Below are positions 8,814 to 16,414 of a stretch of DNA of 64,000 nucleotides, piece after piece. The position numbers were made by a program, and so were the translations under genes. The notes under the pieces were generated by a model, which made no database searches, had not been told where the DNA came from, and worked only from the letters and a program-made list of their open reading frames with translations. This stretch comes from an uncultured Eggerthella sp. Lineage in GTDB: Bacteria; Actinomycetota; Coriobacteriia; Coriobacteriales; Eggerthellaceae. Numbering within the stretch: the first letter of the stretch is position 1; each line of letters begins with the position of its first letter. Location of the stretch: the NCBI GenBank assembly GCA_958431815.1, contig CAUASB010000011.1, positions 1 to 64,000 of the forward strand, in the 5' to 3' direction.

Positions 8814-9887
8814 ATGAAGCTTCCAATTGATATTCCCACCTTGCTCACTGCCGCCATCGACATCGATAAGGCATGCTCGATAGCGGTTTCGGCGAATATC
8901 CTCATCGATGAAACGGCATCGCCTGAATTCCAGGTGTTCGTGCGCTCCGGCTTCAACAGCGAATCTGCCAATTCGCGGGTTATGGTGAACTATTTCCCCA
9001 CGCAGAAGCCTGATGCGGAAGTGGAAAGCGATATTGTGGTGATTGCTGCAGGGTCGAACCCCGAAGTGGGCTCTATTGCCGCGCAGTTCCGCAAGAAGGG
9101 CATGCCTGTTCTGGTTGTCGCCGAGGATGCCGCCACAGTGTGTACAGCGGCGCACGATTCGGGCAACCCAATCCCGGAGCAAGATCTTGTTTCCCTGGAA
9201 GCGGGGCAGAGCCTTACCGAAGAGCTTCGTGGAAGCCTTGCCGATCGTATCGGAACCTGGATTGTGCGTGCCGATGCCGAAAAGCGTCTCGCATTTTCCA
9301 TTGCCTATCCGTTCGTTCGACGTCCTTTGGCTTACGAGTCGATTCGCGCCACGGCCCTGCAGAATGCCGGCGTTGGCGTGGTGGTGTTCGTTCCTGGCGC
9401 CGATATGCCGATTATGACGGCAAACCAAGCGAAGATGGTGTTGCAGATTGCGGCGGCCTATGGGCGCCCGCTTGGCGCCGATCGCGTGAAAGAGCTTGCA
9501 GGTGTGCTTGCGGGCGGCTTTGTGTTCCGCGGTATTTCGCGTCAGCTCGCTGGCTTGGTGCCTGCTCTGGGCTGGGCTGTGAAGGGCGGTATGGGCTATG
9601 CGGGCACGCAGGCTATCGGCCATGCTGCTATCGAATATTTCGAGGGTGGCGGCGATATAGCGGGTCTTGCCGCCTTGGCGGGCAGGGCAACTTCCACTGC
9701 AGCTGAAGTTGCAGACACCGTAACAAGCAAGCCTGCGGTCAAAGCGGTTGTTTCCGCGGTTGCACCGAAAGCCAAGAAGGTTGCCCTGGTTGCCCTAGAT
9801 GCAGCGGCTCCCGTTGCTCAGTCGGCAGCCAAGGTGGCGTGGAATTCCCTGAAGCCAGGGCACAGGAAAAAGGGTAAACGACAGTAG
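8814..9887 (+). CDS. DUF697-like protein of unknown function
   Basis: 357 residues. The N-terminal half resembles a nucleotide-binding alpha/beta fold without a P-loop (IVVIAAGSNPEVGSIAAQFRKKGMPVLVVAEDA, and later VVVFVPGADMPIMTANQAKMVLQIAAAYGRP). The segment KELAGVLAGGFVFRGISRQLAGLVPALGWAVKGGMGYAGTQAIGHAAIEYF is characteristic of the DUF697/YcjF-type membrane-associated domain often attached to small GTPases. The C-terminus is Ala/Val/Lys-rich and ends in a basic tail (KPGHRKKGKRQ). It lies 16 bp after rodA with an AAAGGGG ribosome site, so it probably shares the elongation transcript. A role in envelope growth is only suggested by context. Confidence 0.8.
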   Translation: MKLPIDIPTLLTAAIDIDKACSIAVSANILIDETASPEFQVFVRSGFNSESANSRVMVNYFPTQKPDAEVESDIVVIAAGSNPEVGSIAAQFRKKGMPVLVVAEDAATVCTAAHDSGNPIPEQDLVSLEAGQSLTEELRGSLADRIGTWIVRADAEKRLAFSIAYPFVRRPLAYESIRATALQNAGVGVVVFVPGADMPIMTANQAKMVLQIAAAYGRPLGADRVKELAGVLAGGFVFRGISRQLAGLVPALGWAVKGGMGYAGTQAIGHAAIEYFEGGGDIAGLAALAGRATSTAAEVADTVTSKPAVKAVVSAVAPKAKKVALVALDAAAPVAQSAAKVAWNSLKPGHRKKGKRQ

Positions 9888-9890
9888 TTT

Positions 9891-9921
9891 TGGGAAATGA
9901 GGGACAGTCCCCATTTTCCCA
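9891..9921. repeat. REP-like palindrome, copy 1
   Basis: An imperfect 31-bp palindrome (TGGGAAATGAGGGACAG then TCCCCATTTTCCCA) centred on a GGGAC-A-GTCCC core, directly after the DUF697-like gene. The same core recurs at 35301-35334 and 52935-52963 with different flanking arms. As RNA it would form a stable hairpin and might also act as a terminator. Confidence 0.65.
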
Positions 9922-9975
9922 ACTTTGCCTTGAGGCCTGGGAAAACAGGGAGGGGAAACTTTTTCAGAAAACCTC

Positions 9976-10003
9976 TTGCGCGGAATCTTGATTCCTGTAT
10001 ACT
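9976..10003 (+). promoter_or_regulatory. Promoter of first tRNA-Asp
   Basis: TTGCGC (9976-9981) and a near-consensus TATACT (9998-10003) separated by 16 bp, placing transcription start about 10-13 bp before the mature tRNA at 10023. Confidence 0.65.
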
Positions 10004-10022
10004 AGCTATCGCTGTCGCACAT

Positions 10023-10099
<77 letters not shown>

Positions 10100-10109
10100 G
10101 TCGATTATT

Positions 10110-10145
10110 AAAAGGTTTGCCAAATGGCGAACCTTTTTTCTTTTT
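10110..10145 (+). terminator. Rho-independent terminator after tRNA-Asp copy 1
   Basis: A hairpin AAAGGTTTGCC-aaa-TGGCGAACCTTT followed by a run of Ts. Its stem resembles that of the terminator behind the second tRNA copy, suggesting the tRNA-plus-terminator unit was duplicated together. Confidence 0.8.
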
Positions 10146-10186
10146 GTTGCGCCATTCCTCCGAACGGCGCAAGACTCACGAGGCAC

Positions 10187-10310
10187 TATGACGCTGCGCG
10201 GGGAGCTGACGGCACAGCTGCCGCTGCGGGCCCGCTTGACGTACGAAGTGTGCCTGGCCGTGCCCCTCGCGGCATCTGCACTCGTCAACTTCCCGCTTGC
10301 TGATGTACTG
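10187..10310 (+). repeat. Structured dispersed element, copy B
   Basis: Second copy of the element at 2596-2720. The outer stem pairs 10198-10210 (GCGGGGAGCTGAC) with 10284-10296 (GTCAACTTCCCGC) with one mismatch. The inner stem is TGCCGC/GCGGCA, where copy A has TGGCGG/CTGCCA. The apical hairpin is CGTAC-GAA-GTGTG, where copy A has CGCAC-GAA-GTGCG. The 73 nt between the outer arms are the same length in both copies, and single-stranded parts such as GGCACAGCTG, CTTGACG, GAAGTG and GCATCTGCA are conserved in sequence. Confidence 0.7.
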
Positions 10311-10500
10311 GCGCATATTCTGGCTTCGTCAACGTCCTTTCGGGCGTTCGTTCGAAATCGCTTCGCTTTTCGAACGGATGGTGCCGCTTATGGGCCCAAT
10401 TCCCATTGTTGCCTTGTGCGGGGCGTGTCGAACTTGGAAAGATAGATGCGGGGCCGCCGACGCTGCGCGCCTGGCCTGCGCGGCTGGCGAAAAACGCCCC

Positions 10501-10668
10501 AAACGTATCCCTTTTTCCGGAAAAACGTGAAAAAAGCCGTCTTCATGGCAAGATTCGCTTGAAACGTATGTTTTTTTCGCGAATAGATGGCAAGAAAACC
10601 TTCTGGCGTATGATTTTTGAACGGAAAAAAAGAAATCGGGATACGTTTAGCGCAAAACTCGCCATGAA
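10501..10668. repeat. Interleaved inverted repeats in A/T-rich DNA
   Basis: AAACGTATCCC (10501-10511) is exactly complementary to GGGATACGTTT (10638-10648), and TTCATGGC (10542-10549) to GCCATGAA (10661-10668). The second pair starts inside and ends outside the first, so the two cannot be simply nested; as RNA they would form a pseudoknot-like arrangement. The octamer AAACGTAT also occurs again at about 10562. Function unknown. Confidence 0.5.
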
Positions 10669-10822
10669 ACCTCGTTTTTGTAGCGAATTGACAGGAGGGT
10701 TAAGCAAGAATCATGCAGTGCCCCGGTTTTCCGCCTCACAGGTTAAGTGAACGCAAACAAAGATGGCAGGCGACGGGCTAAAGGGGCCCTCCTCTTCTTC
10801 CGAAAAAGTTTCAAAAAGGGGC

Positions 10823-10851
10823 TTGCTTGTATGGGTGATTGCTAGTAAACT
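10823..10851 (+). promoter_or_regulatory. Promoter of second tRNA-Asp
   Basis: TTGCTT (10823-10828), a 17-bp spacer and TAAACT (10846-10851), with the mature tRNA beginning at 10874. The sequence is unlike that of the first tRNA promoter, so the duplication did not include the promoter, or the promoters have diverged. Confidence 0.6.
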
Positions 10852-10873
10852 ACTGCAAGTCGCTTAAGCGAAT

Positions 10874-10950
<77 letters not shown>

Positions 10951-10959
10951 CTTGAGTTC

Positions 10960-10989
10960 AAAAGGTTCGCCTATCGGCGGACCTTTTTT
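10960..10989 (+). terminator. Rho-independent terminator after tRNA-Asp copy 2
   Basis: AAAGGTTCGCC-tat-CGGCGGACCTTTTTT, a G/C stem with a T-run immediately downstream. Confidence 0.82.
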
Positions 10990-11073
10990 CGTATGGGGCG
11001 CTGCGCTATAGTGGAAAAGCTCTACTAAGGGTTTAGTGCACCGATTAATCAACACCAGGAGGAGGGAAGCGCA

Positions 11074-11763
11074 ATGGGCGATTCTCGTCAGAAGAAGCCG
11101 GTGGAAATCGCCGTTTTCGACTTCGACGGTACGTGCATTTCCGGTAATTCGCCGGTCATCCTGGTGCTTCATCTGGTTCATGAAGGCCTATTGGGCAAGG
11201 GCATGCTTCTGCGCATCATTTGCTGGGGCATTGCCTACAAGCTTCGTCTTCCCCAAAACGAAAGCTGGGTTCGCGGTGCGGTGTTCTCTGCGTTCGAGGG
11301 CAAGAAGAAGGAAGAGGTAGACGAGTACCTCCGCGGGTTCTACGACACCCATCTGGAGAAGATCTTCCGCGCCGAGGCTGACGAGGCGATCAATGAGCAT
11401 CGTGCTGCGGGGCGCGAGGTATGGGCGGTAACGGCAACGTTCGAACCCCTTATCCAGCAGGCAATGAAGAGCCATGCCTATACGCAAACCTTTTCAACGC
11501 GCATGAAGGTCGATGCGAACGGCTGCTATACGCGCCAGGTGGAAGGGCTGCCGGTGGAAGGCAGCCAAAAGCTTGAAGTGCTTACGCGTGAAGCCAACGC
11601 ACAGTATGGCGAAGGCAACTGGATCCTTTCGCATGCCTACGGCGATCACCACTCCGACCGTACGCTTCTTGCTGCAGCGCAGCACCCCTTTGCGGTAACG
11701 CCCGATTGGCCCCTGCGCCGTACGGCCCGCAGCCGTAAATGGCCGATTCTGAATTGGGACTAA
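11074..11763 (+). CDS. HAD-superfamily phosphatase, SerB-like (HAD-IB)
   Basis: 229-residue hydrolase that would remove phosphate from a small molecule through an aspartyl-phosphate. Visible motifs are I (VFDFDGTCISGNS, nucleophile and acid/base Asp), II (AVTATFEP), a helical cap between them, and IV (YGDHHSDRTLL). This pattern is that of the SerB/HAD-IB group, whose members act on phosphoserine or on phosphatidylglycerol-phosphate-like substrates; the substrate here is not known. The start is clear: AGGAGGAGGG precedes the ATG at 11074. It stands alone behind the tRNA-Asp gene and lacks the typical SerB motif-III context, so it is left unnamed. Confidence 0.85.
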   Translation: MGDSRQKKPVEIAVFDFDGTCISGNSPVILVLHLVHEGLLGKGMLLRIICWGIAYKLRLPQNESWVRGAVFSAFEGKKKEEVDEYLRGFYDTHLEKIFRAEADEAINEHRAAGREVWAVTATFEPLIQQAMKSHAYTQTFSTRMKVDANGCYTRQVEGLPVEGSQKLEVLTREANAQYGEGNWILSHAYGDHHSDRTLLAAAQHPFAVTPDWPLRRTARSRKWPILNWD

Positions 11764-11874
11764 GCGGATACCGAAAAGCCAAGAACCCTATGGGAATTTG
11801 GCGGATAATGGATACCGTTCAGTAACGTCTGCCAAAGCGGCTTACAATCATGTGTGATTAACGAACTATCATTT

Positions 11875-11912
11875 CAGGCACGCTCGTCCTGCAAAAGCAG
11901 GCAGCGTGCCTG
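11875..11912 (+). promoter_or_regulatory. Long hairpin in the leader of the AAA-like gene
   Basis: Ten-base arms CAGGCACGCT (11875-11884) and AGCGTGCCTG (11903-11912) enclose a second stem CCTGC-aaaa-GCAGG. No T-run follows, so this is not a standard terminator. It ends about 33 bp before the start codon at 11946 and may form in the 5' leader. Confidence 0.5.
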
Positions 11913-11945
11913 CAAGCATTCAATGTGCCAAGGAGGTACACCACG

Positions 11946-13514
11946 ATGAGCGAAGATACCGCAAGCGGTCATGTTCCTTTTCAGGATAGTCGCTCCAACT
12001 CTTCTCAGGCATACCTTGAGCGCGCGGCTTCCGCGGTGAAGGAAGGGGATAGCGTTCTTGGCATCCACCTCTACCTCGCTGCGTACGAGCGCGCTTTGCG
12101 CGAGAACATCATGCCCGGTGAAGACGTTCTTGCCGGCATGAGCAAGGCATGGGATTTGGCTATCGCCACCAAACAGCGCTCTCTTGCCGAGTACATCTTT
12201 GAAAAGCTCGAGCCTTATTGGGACGGCAAAGAAGTTGCCAAGCATGCCGATGAGCTTCAGCGCCTGGCGTTCGACAAGCTTGAGGAATTCGGTTTCGACC
12301 GAGACGCCATTGAAGGCATGGCCGACATGGTGAACCAGGATTTGATAGACACCAACCCCAATATGCTATGCCACTTCGAAGAGGCCCCCAGCGCAGTTTC
12401 GCCTGCTGCTGCGAAGCCCGAAGCTGTTCCTTCCGTTTCGGAGGAAAAGAAGGCCGATGCTCTGGAATCTCAGGAGTCCAACGAGCCACCAGCGCCTGAG
12501 AATCAGCGTATGCAGGCGGTGAAAGACCTTACTTCGCTTATTTTCGGGCAAACGCCCGATGCCAAGGAAGAGTCGGCGGCACCTGAGCAGCATTTCGATT
12601 ACCAATCCCTGGTTGGCTTCGATGGCGCTATCGCTACGATGGGCGAACTGGGCATTGGACGCTCGCGCGACCCTGAATTTTCCCGTTTCATTGCTATGCT
12701 GAACGCGCGCCATGGCCTGCCGGGCATTCCAGGTGTGGGCACGTTGGTGTTCCAGTGCCCTGCGCGCGAGGATGCGAATTACTTCATGGTGGCAACCGCT
12801 GGCGAGCTGGGCATGCCCGCCATCCGCATGCGCCTCGATCAGAATGCGCAAGGCCAGGCGGTGCTGTGCGTCATGGCGTCGGCTGATTTCAAATCGCGTG
12901 TTTCGGGCGTGCCGCGCGTGGGCTTCGATTCCCCCACAGTAGTGATCTTGGAAGACCTCGACTTGTGGGATCTGCCCACCTTCGATCCTCAGACCGAGGG
13001 GAACCCGGTGCAGAACCTTCTGCAAATGCAGCTTTCCCGTGGCGCTCGTGAGGCGCTGGCCCTTATCCAGACGGCTCTTGAAAGCCCCGAGGCAACGGTT
13101 CTCATCTCGGCTTCCGAGCCAAGCGATATCGAGCCGTTTTTCTGGGAGCTTATCGGGTCGCAGTACCGTACCATCAACGTTGAATTGCCCGATGTGGAAG
13201 AGCGCCGTGCGATCTGGCGCGAGATCCAGTCGCAGCATCCTTCCACGCGCGGCTTGGACGTTGCGCGCATGGTGGAGCTCTCCCGCAACCTTTCCCGCTT
13301 CGAGATTCTGGCTATCGCCGGCGAAGCAGTCGAGGAGGCATATCGTGAGAGCATCGCGAAGAACCGCTTCTGCGCGGTAAGCACAGGTGCCCTGGTAACG
13401 CGTTTGGCAAACTTCCAGCCGCTCGATTCCGATGAATATCGTTGCATGGAAGACTTGGCCGTGGAAGAGCTGCGTCGCAGCACCTCCGACTTCGATGACC
13501 TGCTGGAGGATTAA
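11946..13514 (+). CDS. AAA-like protein with a degenerate nucleotide-binding site
   Basis: 522 residues. The N-terminal third is helical (AYLERAASAVKEGDSVLGIHLYLAAYERAL), resembling a TPR-like module; a Glu/Ala/Pro-rich linker follows. The C-terminal half has the order of an AAA ATPase: Walker-B-like TVVILEDLDLWD, a sensor-1-like TVLISASEP, and a lid region (DVEERRAIWREIQSQHPSTRGLDVARMVELSRNLSRFEILAIAGEAVEEAYRESI). Where the Walker A loop should be, the sequence is FQCPAREDANYFMVATAGELG, with no GxxGxGK[ST]. It therefore probably cannot bind ATP in the usual way. The ATG at 11946 with AAGGAGGT is preferred over an upstream in-frame start at 11925. It is followed after 6 bp by the Rrf2 gene. 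Role unknown. Confidence 0.75.
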   Translation: MSEDTASGHVPFQDSRSNSSQAYLERAASAVKEGDSVLGIHLYLAAYERALRENIMPGEDVLAGMSKAWDLAIATKQRSLAEYIFEKLEPYWDGKEVAKHADELQRLAFDKLEEFGFDRDAIEGMADMVNQDLIDTNPNMLCHFEEAPSAVSPAAAKPEAVPSVSEEKKADALESQESNEPPAPENQRMQAVKDLTSLIFGQTPDAKEESAAPEQHFDYQSLVGFDGAIATMGELGIGRSRDPEFSRFIAMLNARHGLPGIPGVGTLVFQCPAREDANYFMVATAGELGMPAIRMRLDQNAQGQAVLCVMASADFKSRVSGVPRVGFDSPTVVILEDLDLWDLPTFDPQTEGNPVQNLLQMQLSRGAREALALIQTALESPEATVLISASEPSDIEPFFWELIGSQYRTINVELPDVEERRAIWREIQSQHPSTRGLDVARMVELSRNLSRFEILAIAGEAVEEAYRESIAKNRFCAVSTGALVTRLANFQPLDSDEYRCMEDLAVEELRRSTSDFDDLLED

Positions 13515-13520
13515 CGTTCT

Positions 13521-13985
13521 ATGAGCATTACGCGTCGCTGCGACTATGCTTGTCGCATCATTCGCGCTGCCTATCGCAGCGGCGATACGTACATTTCCAT
13601 TGCCGATGTTGCCGAGCAGGAGGGCATTCCGTACTCTTTTGCGCGCAGTATCCAGCATGAACTGGTAAAGGCCGGCTTGCTGAAAACCATTCGTGGGGTG
13701 AAAGGCGGCCTTGCCCTGGCATGCGATCCCGCTCAGACCACGGTGTTCGATGTGCTGGAAAGCGTGAACGGCGGCATCAGCATCGCCGAATGCACCTGTG
13801 CCGAGTATCCGTGCGCCCACAAGGAAAACTGCGCGTTCAATGCGCTGTGGTGCGCCTCAAATGCCCTGGTGAACAACCTGCTTGCCTCCATCACTTTGGA
13901 AGGCTTGTTTACCCAGGGTGCCAAGCATCCCGCAATACGCGCAGCGCTTGCGGTGGGCAGTGCGCAGAACGCGTCGGAGTCTTAA
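13521..13985 (+). CDS. Rrf2-family transcriptional regulator
   Basis: 154-residue winged-helix repressor of the Rrf2 family (IscR, NsrR and relatives). The DNA-binding part includes ISIADVAEQEGIPYSFARSIQHELVKAGLLKTIRGVKGGLALA, close to the family pattern with the RG-x-x-GG wing. The effector loop has cysteines in CTCAEYPCAHKENCAFNALW, so a [2Fe-2S] or [4Fe-4S] cluster is plausible and the regulator may sense iron, NO or redox state. AGGAGG is part of the 3' end of the preceding gene. It lies between the AAA-like gene and the mutY-like gene, 2 bp before the latter, so all three may be one operon. Target genes cannot be deduced. Confidence 0.88.
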   Translation: MSITRRCDYACRIIRAAYRSGDTYISIADVAEQEGIPYSFARSIQHELVKAGLLKTIRGVKGGLALACDPAQTTVFDVLESVNGGISIAECTCAEYPCAHKENCAFNALWCASNALVNNLLASITLEGLFTQGAKHPAIRAALAVGSAQNASES

Positions 13986-13987
13986 CC

Positions 13988-14875
13988 GTGTTGCCGAATC
14001 GCCTGCGAACCTGCGAGCCCGACCTTACCCCTGAAGAGCGGGCCCTTGTTACCAAGGTATGGCGCGAAGGCAAGCGTTTGTACCGCGATTTGCCCTGGCG
14101 CGGCATCGACGATGCCTATGCCGTCATGGTTTCCGAGATCATGCTCCAGCAGACGCAGGTTGCGCGTGTCGAGAAGTACTGGCAGCGCTTCCTTTCCCTG
14201 TTCCCTACGCTCGATGCCCTGGCAAGTGCGGAAACGTCGCTGGTGCTGGAAATGTGGCAGGGGTTGGGCTACAATCGCCGCGCCCTGGCGCTGAAGCGCA
14301 CCGCTGAAATCTGCTCCAAGGAATATGACGGCCTGCTGCCGCGCACGTTGGACGAATTGCTTGCCTTGCCAGGTATTGGGAAGGCAACGGCGGGCGGCAT
14401 TTTGGCTTTTGCCTACCAACAGCCTTCGCTGTATTTGGAAACCAATGTGCGCACGGTGTTCATTCACGAGTTGTTTCCCGGACGGGAAAGCGTGTCCGAC
14501 AAGGAAATAGAGCCCCATGTGCAGCGTACCTGCTCGCTCGACGATCCGCGCGGGTGGTACTACGCGTTGCTGGATTACGGCAATTACTTGAAGTCGACTC
14601 AGGTGAACCCCTCAAGGCGCTCGAAACACCACACGAAGCAGTCGAAGTTCGAGGGGTCACGTCGTCAGAAGCGCGCCGAGCTGGTGCGCCTCGTGTTGGC
14701 GAAGCGCGAAGTCGGATTCCCTGAAATGGTCAGCGTGCTTACCGAGTTCGAGAAAGGGCAGGGCAGGCCAGCGCCCGACCCCGATGTAGTACGTTCCATT
14801 GTTTCCGATTTAGTGAAAGAGGGCTTTTTCGCGCAAGTAGGGGAAGGCGAGGATACCCGCTATCTTGCGCAGTGA
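13988..14875 (+). CDS. mutY: MutY-like HhH-GPD DNA glycosylase without the Fe-S loop
   Basis: 295-residue base-excision repair glycosylase, closest in look to A/G-specific adenine glycosylase. It has PWRGIDDAYAVMVSEIMLQQTQVARV with the catalytic Glu, WQGLGYNRRALALK, and the helix-hairpin-helix LPGIGKATAGGILAFA. Two differences from standard MutY stand out. The position of the second catalytic Asp reads LETNVRTV instead of LDGNVKRV (Asp to Glu-Thr). The four-cysteine [4Fe-4S] loop is missing, replaced by a basic segment NPSRRSKHHTKQSKFEGSRRQKR. The protein also lacks a NUDIX-like C-terminal domain. The GTG at 13988 is chosen because homology begins there; longer upstream readings run through the Rrf2 gene. 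Confidence 0.82.
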   Translation: MLPNRLRTCEPDLTPEERALVTKVWREGKRLYRDLPWRGIDDAYAVMVSEIMLQQTQVARVEKYWQRFLSLFPTLDALASAETSLVLEMWQGLGYNRRALALKRTAEICSKEYDGLLPRTLDELLALPGIGKATAGGILAFAYQQPSLYLETNVRTVFIHELFPGRESVSDKEIEPHVQRTCSLDDPRGWYYALLDYGNYLKSTQVNPSRRSKHHTKQSKFEGSRRQKRAELVRLVLAKREVGFPEMVSVLTEFEKGQGRPAPDPDVVRSIVSDLVKEGFFAQVGEGEDTRYLAQ

Positions 14876-14925
14876 TTTTCCTTGTCTTGCTAACTGCCTA
14901 ACAGCAAGAAATGCCCAACAATAAG

Positions 14926-14964
14926 AAGCGCGCCCGCTGCTCCTGACGAGCGGCGGGCGCGCTT
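14926..14964. terminator. Bidirectional terminator between mutY and pheA
   Basis: Twelve-base arms AAGCGCGCCCGC and GCGGGCGCGCTT around a short loop, lying between convergent genes. T-richness is weak on both sides. Confidence 0.7.
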
Positions 14965-14980
14965 GCGTTTGCCGGTGCCT

Positions 14981-15826
14981 CTATTCCACGGGGTAGCTGC
15001 CCAGCACCTTTACCTCGCGCAGCTTCAGGCGCAGGCAGTCGAGTGCGGTTTTGATGGCGGGGTTGGCAGGCGTCCCCTCGATGTCGATGAAGAACAGGTA
15101 ATCGCCCAAACCCTGTTTGGTGGGGCGGCTTTGGATCATGGTCAAGTTCACGTTTGCGTAGTTCAATTCGGAAAGGATCATCAGAAGCGAACCGGGTTTG
15201 TCGGCGTTGAGCGAAAGCGCAAGCGTCGTTTTCATCTTTTCGCTTTGCATTACCGGTTCATGACCCTGCCGCGCAATAAGCACGAAACGGGTTTGATTGC
15301 CATAGTGGTCTTCGATTCCCTCTTCGGCGATGCTGCAATCGAACAGCTCGCCGGCGAACTTGCTGGAAATGCCCGCAACCGTCTTGTCCTGCGAGGCTTT
15401 GCGTGCACCTTCTGCGGTGGAAGAGACCGCCAAGCGCGGTACGGCGGGGAAGTGAGCATCAAGCCAGCGGCGGCACTGCCCCAATGCCTGGGGGTGGCTG
15501 GCGATGGTGGTTATCTGGTCGATGGACGATTCGGGATGAACCATAAGGCAATGGTGGATGTCGAGCACCGTAGAGCCCATGATGCTCACGCCGCCTTTGA
15601 ATGCGAGGGTGTCGAGCGTTGCTGTGACCACGCCTTCCAGCGAGTTCTCGATGGGCATGACGCCGAATTCGCAACGTCCGCGGTCAACTGCCTCGTGCAC
15701 CTCGTTGAAGGAAGGGCATTCCACAAACTCAGGGTCCTCGCAGCCCATTTTCTTGGCGAACAGGCGAGCGGCCTCGTCGGAGTAGGTTCCCTGCGGTCCG
15801 AGGTAGGCGATGGTTGCGTGGCTCAT
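14981..15826 (-). CDS. pheA: Prephenate dehydratase
   Basis: Converts prephenate to phenylpyruvate in phenylalanine synthesis. The 281 residues show the PDT domain (YLGPQGTYSDEAA, GVMPIENSLEGVV, ASHPQALGQCRRWL, and NQTRFVLI with the catalytic TRF) followed by an ACT regulatory domain (ALSLNADKPGSLLMILSELNYANVNLTMIQSRPTKQGLGDYLFFIDIEG). The ACT motif reads QSRP, where the Phe-binding form is usually ESRP, so feedback binding may differ slightly. No chorismate mutase domain is attached. The ribosome site AAGAAAGGAAG precedes the ATG at 15826. It is monocistronic and convergent with mutY. Confidence 0.95.
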   Translation of the reverse strand: MSHATIAYLGPQGTYSDEAARLFAKKMGCEDPEFVECPSFNEVHEAVDRGRCEFGVMPIENSLEGVVTATLDTLAFKGGVSIMGSTVLDIHHCLMVHPESSIDQITTIASHPQALGQCRRWLDAHFPAVPRLAVSSTAEGARKASQDKTVAGISSKFAGELFDCSIAEEGIEDHYGNQTRFVLIARQGHEPVMQSEKMKTTLALSLNADKPGSLLMILSELNYANVNLTMIQSRPTKQGLGDYLFFIDIEGTPANPAIKTALDCLRLKLREVKVLGSYPVE

Positions 15827-16414
15827 GCGGCTTCCTTTCTTAAGTTTGATGTGCGCCTATGATACCGCTTAATGATGTGCGAGAAGAGGGTAGCTCTCTG
15901 GATGCGCTCTCGCGCCTTTGCCGCGTAGCTGACCGGATGGGAAAGTACCTTGTTCGCGCTCTTGTCTTTCGGTTTTGAGAGCGTTGCGGCCTAAGGGGTG
16001 CCCTGTGGCGCTTGGGCTTTCGCTTGGTGTTTGCAAATGATGGGCAAATTAGCGTATTTGGGTAAATGCTTGCATCCATTCAGTTAGAAAAGGGATAGGA
16101 CGAACCGCGAAATATGTCCATTTTTTGAAGGGATATCGGTAAATGGTTGGCAACAAGTCCGTATCAATCTCGCAAAAAACGAAGAAAAGAACGGTCAAAG
16201 AACTAAATGTGTCCGAAAAAGTGGCTAAAACCATTTCGATTCAGTGAAAAATGGAGAAATGGTGTGTTACTCGAAAAAGCCCCAGTAACATTTTCTGACC
16301 ACTGGCGGGAATTACTCGATATTCGGCAATTAACCAGTCTTTTTTGCGGAGAAATCAACGAGAATATGCATCAGAAGTTTTGTAGGACAAAGACACCCTT
16401 AAGGAGGTGTGCAC
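15827..16414. promoter_or_regulatory. Control region between pheA and the hydrogenase operon
   Basis: 588 bp without a gene. On the minus strand near pheA a TATCAT box at about 15856-15861 could be the pheA -10. The right half (about 16080-16400) is clearly A/T-richer than the surroundings. It contains two dyads: CCATTTC (16231-16237) with GAAATGG (16256-16262), and TGTTACT (16265-16271) with AGTAACA (16284-16290), each with 7-bp perfect arms. These lie about 125-185 bp before the hydrogenase start and could be operators. No convincing FNR or CRP box is visible. Confidence 0.5.

Larger units (their letters stand above)
10100..10873. other. 774-bp spacer between two identical tRNA-Asp genes
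   Basis: No credible protein gene. In order it holds the first tRNA terminator, structured element B (10187-10310), a 9-bp inverted repeat CGTTCGAAA/TTTCGAACG at about 10348-10376, an A/T-rich stretch with interleaved inverted repeats (10501-10668), and the promoter of the second tRNA. The A/T-rich part differs visibly in base composition from the coding DNA around it. No integrase or transposase is present, so a mobile origin is not shown. Confidence 0.6.

Noticed and set aside
13721..13987. N-terminal extension of the mutY-like protein
   Set aside because: The reading runs through the Rrf2 gene in another frame and lacks any glycosylase similarity; the GTG at 13988 fits the family start.
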